Below, in pieces: positions 42,093 to 46,305 of a stretch of 46,305 bases of DNA (position 1 is its first letter; every line of letters begins with the position of its first letter). The notes under the pieces were generated by a model, which ran no database searches, was not told the DNA's origin, and saw only the letters and a program-made list of their open reading frames with translations. The stretch spans positions 1-46,305 of the forward strand of contig NZ_SCVH01000149.1 of NCBI RefSeq assembly GCF_004296935.1, written 5' to 3'. The translations under genes and the position numbers were made by a program. This stretch comes from Reyranella sp. Its GTDB lineage: Bacteria; Pseudomonadota; Alphaproteobacteria; Reyranellales; Reyranellaceae.

Positions 42093-43454
42093 TCACGCAC
42101 CGTCGCGAATGTCCTCCAGCAAGGCTTGAAGCTGTTTCTTCCAATGGATCCCGTATATCGGAGGTTCAGTTGAAAGCTTGTGCGCCTCGGCTTCTATGCG
42201 TTCCACGTGCTCCGCCGATGCTCCTTGGCTCGCCCGGGGGTCATGGGCACTGACCAGCCCGACCCGGCCATAGGGGCCGGCGAGCGCGACCCGGTATTCG
42301 GCCAGGGTTCGAATTGTTCGAGGACTCACCCGCTCCAGATCGCTCTTGGCTCCGCGCGACCAGGCGCCGGATTTGCATTCGATAATGTGCAACTGGCTAC
42401 GGTGCATTATCGCAACATCGATATCCCGGTGAGCGGCTGGGCCTGTTGTCGGGCTCAAATCGACGCCAACATGTACCCTCGCACCGGTGCCGGCAAAGAA
42501 GCGATCTGCGATGAGAAAGACATGTTCCTCAAACCAGCCGCCAGCCAGGTAGCTTGCAGCACCTGGTTCAAGACGCCACCCGCCGTCTGTACCAACAATC
42601 AACTCTGGCGCCCTTTGTCCAAGCTGGACAAGCGTTGCAGAGATCCACTCGAAGCTTGCGGCTGCCATTCTCCGCGGCAGGTTGAATGAGCCAACCTTAG
42701 CCGAGAGCCTATCGGCGGAAAGCATATAGGGCACATTCTCGTTCTGCTTGATCAATCCGACGAAGGCCTGATTGAGATTGAAAAGGTTGATGTTAGCCAT
42801 CGACCCCTTCGGACCCCGCGAGAATATCCGAGACGCCAGGCCAGCCGTCGCCGCCTCGCGCTGGCGCGCGACGGCGTCACGCGTTGCAGCGATCTCGTAG
42901 CCCATCAAGCGGCACCACGCATCGAGCGGCAAGGTCCAATCGCCATCGATGTTCAACACCCTCAGGACAGGCTTGATCTGGCGCACCTGTGCCGGGTGCC
43001 TCGGGCGCGGCGGGACGTAGGTCAGGATCGCACTGTCGAAGTTGTCGCCGGGCTCGAGGGCGAAGATACCGCCGAGAAGCGTTGCGCGGGTGCCGCCCGC
43101 ATAGTTGTAGATGACGAACGGCGGCACCCTTTGCGAGAGAAATCGCTCGAGCGGCTCCTCCCAGCTCGTTTCGTCGTGTGGGTCACCGGATATTTCAATT
43201 ATAGGTAGCCTCGTGTGCCCCGCTTCGGCAGCAAGGCCACGAACGGCAGCGGCAAAGCGATGTCCCGGCTCGATCGATTGCGTACGATCGGTCTCGGTCG
43301 GGGGATTGGCAGAGCGGCCGACGAGGACTGCAACGCCCGCACATCGTGCAATTCCGAGTGCGAGCAATGGAATCGCATTGGCGATCTGGAACTGGCTGGC
43401 GTTGCAGACATACCAAAATCCGTCCGGCGCGATTTCGTCTGCCTGATCGGTCAT
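42093..43454 (-). CDS. Card1/Can2-like CARF-domain nuclease (DUF1887)
   Basis: A 453-residue two-domain effector. The N-terminal Rossmann-like CARF domain has FVIYNYAGGTRATLLGGI (113-130), the equivalent of the GGT(K) ligand loop of DUF1887 proteins. After a helical middle region, the C-terminal PD-(D/E)xK nuclease has AGGWFEEHVF (acid E309/E310), AAHRDIDVAIM (D344/D346) and LHIIECKSG (E359, K361). Known relatives are activated by cyclic tetra-adenylate from type III CRISPR complexes and cut DNA and/or RNA. The ATG at 43454 has GAGGAGG seven bases upstream; a TTG at 43493 is weaker. It is the last CRISPR gene on this side. Confidence 0.88.
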   Translation of the reverse strand: MTDQADEIAPDGFWYVCNASQFQIANAIPLLALGIARCAGVAVLVGRSANPPTETDRTQSIEPGHRFAAAVRGLAAEAGHTRLPIIEISGDPHDETSWEEPLERFLSQRVPPFVIYNYAGGTRATLLGGIFALEPGDNFDSAILTYVPPRPRHPAQVRQIKPVLRVLNIDGDWTLPLDAWCRLMGYEIAATRDAVARQREAATAGLASRIFSRGPKGSMANINLFNLNQAFVGLIKQNENVPYMLSADRLSAKVGSFNLPRRMAAASFEWISATLVQLGQRAPELIVGTDGGWRLEPGAASYLAGGWFEEHVFLIADRFFAGTGARVHVGVDLSPTTGPAAHRDIDVAIMHRSQLHIIECKSGAWSRGAKSDLERVSPRTIRTLAEYRVALAGPYGRVGLVSAHDPRASQGASAEHVERIEAEAHKLSTEPPIYGIHWKKQLQALLEDIRDGA

Positions 43455-43516
43455 CGAAGCCTCCTCGGTGGCGAGTACTTGCAGCGGCGGCAAACGCCAA
43501 CCTTTGGTCGACCAGC

Positions 43517-45886
43517 CTACCGCGGCTTCAACTCAGAAACGGGAAGCGTATCCGGCGAGCCGTTATCCTCGAAGTGGCCACGGACTTTCGCCTGACCTGT
43601 CCGGACTTCCTCGTCGAGAACGAACAGATCTCCATCGCGCGTGATCATACGGTCACCCCGCTGCCACGGACGTGCGGTTGCCAGGCCAGATGCGGCCGCC
43701 TTAGCACCAGTGCCACTTTGAGGCGCCGCCACCACGGGTGAGCGTGGAAACGCCGCCGTCTCGCGCCTCGTGACAGGTTTGCCCACCAGGTCAGGATACG
43801 GCGCAAGCACAAGGGGCGGTTTGGCCTGCTTCGCTCTTGCGTAGGCTTGAGCTCCCACCATGTGCTCGAGCTGATCGGGCGTGTCCGCGAGTCGCGCTCC
43901 CATTTCAGGATCGGCCATCGCCAACAAGCTGACGATCTGTTCGCTCGCCGCCCAGCCGACGCCGGCCTTTGCCGCGGCGAAGGCGCTCTCCATGTGCTTC
44001 TCGAACAGGGCGACCAGATCGGCCTTGCGGTACGCCGCGGCCGTTGCCTGCCCGCCCGGATCATTCGCGATCACGCAGGTCCGCGGCCGGCCATTTGCAT
44101 CGCTGTCGCCGATTTCCGCGGCCCGCACGGCGATCTGCCCCATGCCAAAGGGGCGTCCCGTCCCCAGCGCGTGACGCAATCCGGCCTCGCCCCCCCACTC
44201 GAGCGTCCAGAGAAGAGCACCCAGCTCTATGGGCTTCAGGTTGTGGAAGTGCACGCGCCCCGAGAACACCTTGCCTTTCGGCACGGCGTGCAATGACGAC
44301 TGGACACTGAAACTGTTCGCGACGTTGTCGGGCACCGGTGGCGCCCCGCCGAACGGCCGGGCCGGATATCGCTTCCAGCCCGAAATCTCCGGTTTGGCAA
44401 CGGCGCGGCCACGCCCCGGCAGCGGCGTGTAGGTGGCATACGTCGCCCCATCGAGACGACGCGGCGCCCCCGCTTTCGCCGGCTGGCGGACATAGGCCGG
44501 AAAGTACGACCCCTTGGCGCCCAACAGGATGGTCGGCCCCAGGGGCACTTCGTCGGTTCCGCCGTCGGCGCGCATCGCAGGCTCGAAGGTCACCCGCCCA
44601 CGCAAACCCGGCGGACTTTCCACGTCGTCCTTCGACCGGCCTTCAACGCCGAACAGGGCCGTCGCGAAATCCACGGTGGCCCCTTGGAGGTGCGGTGCTT
44701 TCGCATCGCCGTCGCGGGTCGTGTGACCCAGCATCTGGTGCACGGACAGCTCGTGCGCTAGCTTGAACATCTGCGCGAGCCCGAACGATGCGACACCCTG
44801 TGTCGCCGGATCGGCAATAAAGAATACAGGGATCGGCTGGCCCTGCTTCAGCACGGGCTCCCAGTGCTTCCAGGCCGGATTCTTTCCTGCCGAATTGTCG
44901 ACAGGGTCGTGAATGGTCCTGAACCCGCGGAATACTTCCGGGGAAACGTCAAGCGGCGGTGGCGCCGGCCGCGCGTCGAAGAAAAAGAACTCCTGCTTCT
45001 TGTCACCAGGCCCCGAACCGCTCTTCGTCTTGCCGGTAAATACAAGCGTGCCTTTGGTCAGGGCGGCTTCCCCGCCCGTGGGCGCAGACGCGCGCGCATA
45101 ATGAATTTCAATGCTGCCGCCCTGGTGGCGGTGAGGTTGCACCTGTCCGACGACCATCTCGACGACGCGCGGCCGGTTCCCCCATTTCCGATACCGCTCG
45201 TCGGCCTGTTCACGCTGCTCCCAGGCACTCTTGGCAATGGGGGAAAGACCGTCGCTGCGGCTTAGCTTTTCAAGCTCGGAGAAATACACGCGGGCGACAT
45301 CGCAAGGCTGGATCGTGTATCCGCCACCGGCATTGGCCGACAGCCAGCCAGCCCGTACGCGGTGCTTTACCTGAATAGGAGGACTGGCGCCCCACGACTC
45401 GGTCAGCCGGTCGCGGTAATAGGGTTTTGCAGATTCATTGAGATCCCGGATGCCGAAGCGCCTGTCATCGAGTAATTTCATGCGGCCGAAGCCCGCGATC
45501 TCCAGGACATTGCGGACCATACCGCGCAGCGACGACGCCGGAATGGCATGACGGTCGCCCAGCCTGAAGGCGTGGACGACCCGCCTGCCCCTTTCATCCT
45601 TGGTCTGGCGACCGCCTACCAGCAAGGGCGCATGGGTTTCGATCGAGAGGTCGAACCAGCCGCTCAGCCCGTCCTTGAAGGGCCAGTCATGGCTGATCTG
45701 GTCGGCCCACGGCACGGCATGCACAAAGGCGGAGAGCGGCACGAAATTGTAGGGTGCGTGCAGGACTGCGCCGGCCGCCTGCTCCCCTGCTCCGCCGCCA
45801 CCCTGTGGTCGGTAGCCCTGGTTCTGCCGGCCACCCTGAGCGTCGCCGGGGCGACGGTTGTTGCGATGATGTGGAGCCTGGGCCAT
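43517..45886 (-). CDS. Large type III CRISPR RAMP protein, TIGR03986-like
   Basis: The protein has 789 residues. After a Gln/Gly/Arg-rich N-terminal tail (1-40), a first RAMP (Cas7/Cas5-like) region includes GWFDLSIETHAPLLVGG and the family signature IPASSLRGMVRNVLE (115-129). A second RAMP region ends in the glycine-rich loop LRHALGTGRPFGMGQI (about 573-588). The last ~50 residues form an additional small beta domain (GDRMITRDGDLFVLDEE and onward). TIGR03986 proteins are backbone subunits of type III (III-D-like) effector complexes that bind crRNA. The ATG at 45886 shares one base with the upstream stop (TGATG). No array is seen nearby. Confidence 0.85.
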   Translation of the reverse strand: MAQAPHHRNNRRPGDAQGGRQNQGYRPQGGGGAGEQAAGAVLHAPYNFVPLSAFVHAVPWADQISHDWPFKDGLSGWFDLSIETHAPLLVGGRQTKDERGRRVVHAFRLGDRHAIPASSLRGMVRNVLEIAGFGRMKLLDDRRFGIRDLNESAKPYYRDRLTESWGASPPIQVKHRVRAGWLSANAGGGYTIQPCDVARVYFSELEKLSRSDGLSPIAKSAWEQREQADERYRKWGNRPRVVEMVVGQVQPHRHQGGSIEIHYARASAPTGGEAALTKGTLVFTGKTKSGSGPGDKKQEFFFFDARPAPPPLDVSPEVFRGFRTIHDPVDNSAGKNPAWKHWEPVLKQGQPIPVFFIADPATQGVASFGLAQMFKLAHELSVHQMLGHTTRDGDAKAPHLQGATVDFATALFGVEGRSKDDVESPPGLRGRVTFEPAMRADGGTDEVPLGPTILLGAKGSYFPAYVRQPAKAGAPRRLDGATYATYTPLPGRGRAVAKPEISGWKRYPARPFGGAPPVPDNVANSFSVQSSLHAVPKGKVFSGRVHFHNLKPIELGALLWTLEWGGEAGLRHALGTGRPFGMGQIAVRAAEIGDSDANGRPRTCVIANDPGGQATAAAYRKADLVALFEKHMESAFAAAKAGVGWAASEQIVSLLAMADPEMGARLADTPDQLEHMVGAQAYARAKQAKPPLVLAPYPDLVGKPVTRRETAAFPRSPVVAAPQSGTGAKAAASGLATARPWQRGDRMITRDGDLFVLDEEVRTGQAKVRGHFEDNGSPDTLPVSELKPR

Positions 45887-46305
45887 CAGCTTACCTTCCT
45901 GCCGTAACCCACGAAGCGCTGGAACAGCCTGCACACGCCTGCCGGGTCCGTATCGCGCGTGCCCCAATAGACGCGGTAGCAGAGGACGCGACCGTCGCGC
46001 GCCAGGCTCTCGCAATCCTGCGCAAGAACCGCGCGCGCATCTCCCCCCGCAGCGAGCACCTCGCGATAGGTCCAGAAGGTCCAGCCATCCGGCATCTGGC
46101 GCAGCAGCACGCTCTCGCTCGGTGACACGGCCCATTCGCCGGCAACGGGCGCGCCGCCTTTCTCGAATGCGCCGGCAAGGGCGGGCGTCGCAAGAACATC
46201 CGATTGCAGACGCAACCACCCTTCGGCGCTGAGCAGGCCATTGACCCGCTCGACGACGCGCCCGAGGTCGCGCGGACCGAACGCTTCGTGCGACACATGC
46301 ACGGC
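45886..46305 (-). CDS. Possible Csx19-like (TIGR03984) type III CRISPR protein, 5' end beyond right edge
   Basis: The frame is open to the window edge, so only the last ~139 residues are present; the GTG near the edge is not necessarily the start. Visible landmarks are WLRLQSDVLATPALAGAF, SVLLRQMPDGWTFWTYREV and the C-terminal LCYRVYWGTRDTDPAGVCRLF. The YxxYWGT segment and the position directly upstream of the RAMP gene recall Csx19, a small subunit of type III-D complexes, but the match is from memory and weak. Coupled to the RAMP gene by TGATG. Confidence 0.45.
   Translation of the reverse strand, partial: AVHVSHEAFGPRDLGRVVERVNGLLSAEGWLRLQSDVLATPALAGAFEKGGAPVAGEWAVSPSESVLLRQMPDGWTFWTYREVLAAGGDARAVLAQDCESLARDGRVLCYRVYWGTRDTDPAGVCRLFQRFVGYGRKVS

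Noticed and set aside
38409-46305. CRISPR repeat-spacer array
   Set aside because: I looked for regularly spaced 25-40 base repeats in all gaps of the accessory region and saw none; the array is probably outside the window.

Overview
The window is GC-rich chromosomal DNA from an alphaproteobacterium. Three things point there: the gene run ileS-lspA-DUF3035-type lipoprotein-two M16 peptidases, MutL with endonuclease motifs (the MutH-less type), and a two-copy G/C-rich palindromic intergenic repeat of the kind common in this class. A Reyranella-like or related soil/water lineage is plausible from the acyl-CoA and amide/acid catabolism genes, but that is inference.

Layout. (1) 1-2640: a visibly AT-richer accessory operon on the minus strand, made of two unrecognised proteins and a stand-alone ComEC-like metallo-beta-lactamase-fold protein that runs off the left edge. 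It lies directly 3' of a tRNA-Thr(CGT) gene (2644-2720), the usual geometry of an island integrated in a tRNA 3' end. (2) 2841-18259: mostly plus-strand metabolic genes: an LctP-type permease, a beta-hydroxyacid dehydrogenase, a GST, an Asp/Glu racemase-family protein lacking both catalytic cysteines, an ACT-domain protein, an AHL-lactonase-like hydrolase, an orphan ABC solute-binding protein, an FprA-like reductase, queF-queG, tadA, a pair of acyl-CoA dehydrogenases, a class I amidotransferase, an RluB-type pseudouridine synthase, rsmD and a histidine phosphatase, many joined by ATGA/GTGA/TGATG overlaps. (3) 18263-30065: a long minus-strand housekeeping run (MaoC hydratase, ribF, ileS, lspA, lipoprotein, two M16 peptidases, pgi, mutL, small secreted protein). 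(4) 30156-38408: phosphotransferase/DUF6285 pair, ArsR regulator, DSD1-type PLP enzyme with HAD and two thioesterases, TSUP permease divergent from a LysR regulator, DUF488, DUF1304 and a chloramphenicol-phosphotransferase-like kinase. (5) 38409-46305: a second accessory region of more mixed composition. It has an unrecognised small protein, a ParB/DNA-methyltransferase fusion, two DUF5681 paralogues and an ORF remnant, and then the downstream end of a type III CRISPR locus on the minus strand: a possible Csx19-like protein (cut by the right edge), a large TIGR03986-type RAMP protein and a Card1/Can2 (DUF1887) CARF nuclease.

How the parts work together. The CRISPR genes imply cyclic-oligoadenylate signalling: a Cas10-containing effector complex, expected beyond the right edge, would make the second messenger that the CARF domain senses, switching on the PD-(D/E)xK nuclease. 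No repeat-spacer array is visible in this window. The left operon is the best candidate here for an undescribed module, because its two upstream proteins match nothing I recognise and its three genes are tightly coupled. Two genes (the M16 peptidase and the CPT-like kinase) appear to begin at CTG codons inside CTGA overlaps, because no ATG/GTG/TTG start can include their signal peptide or P-loop.
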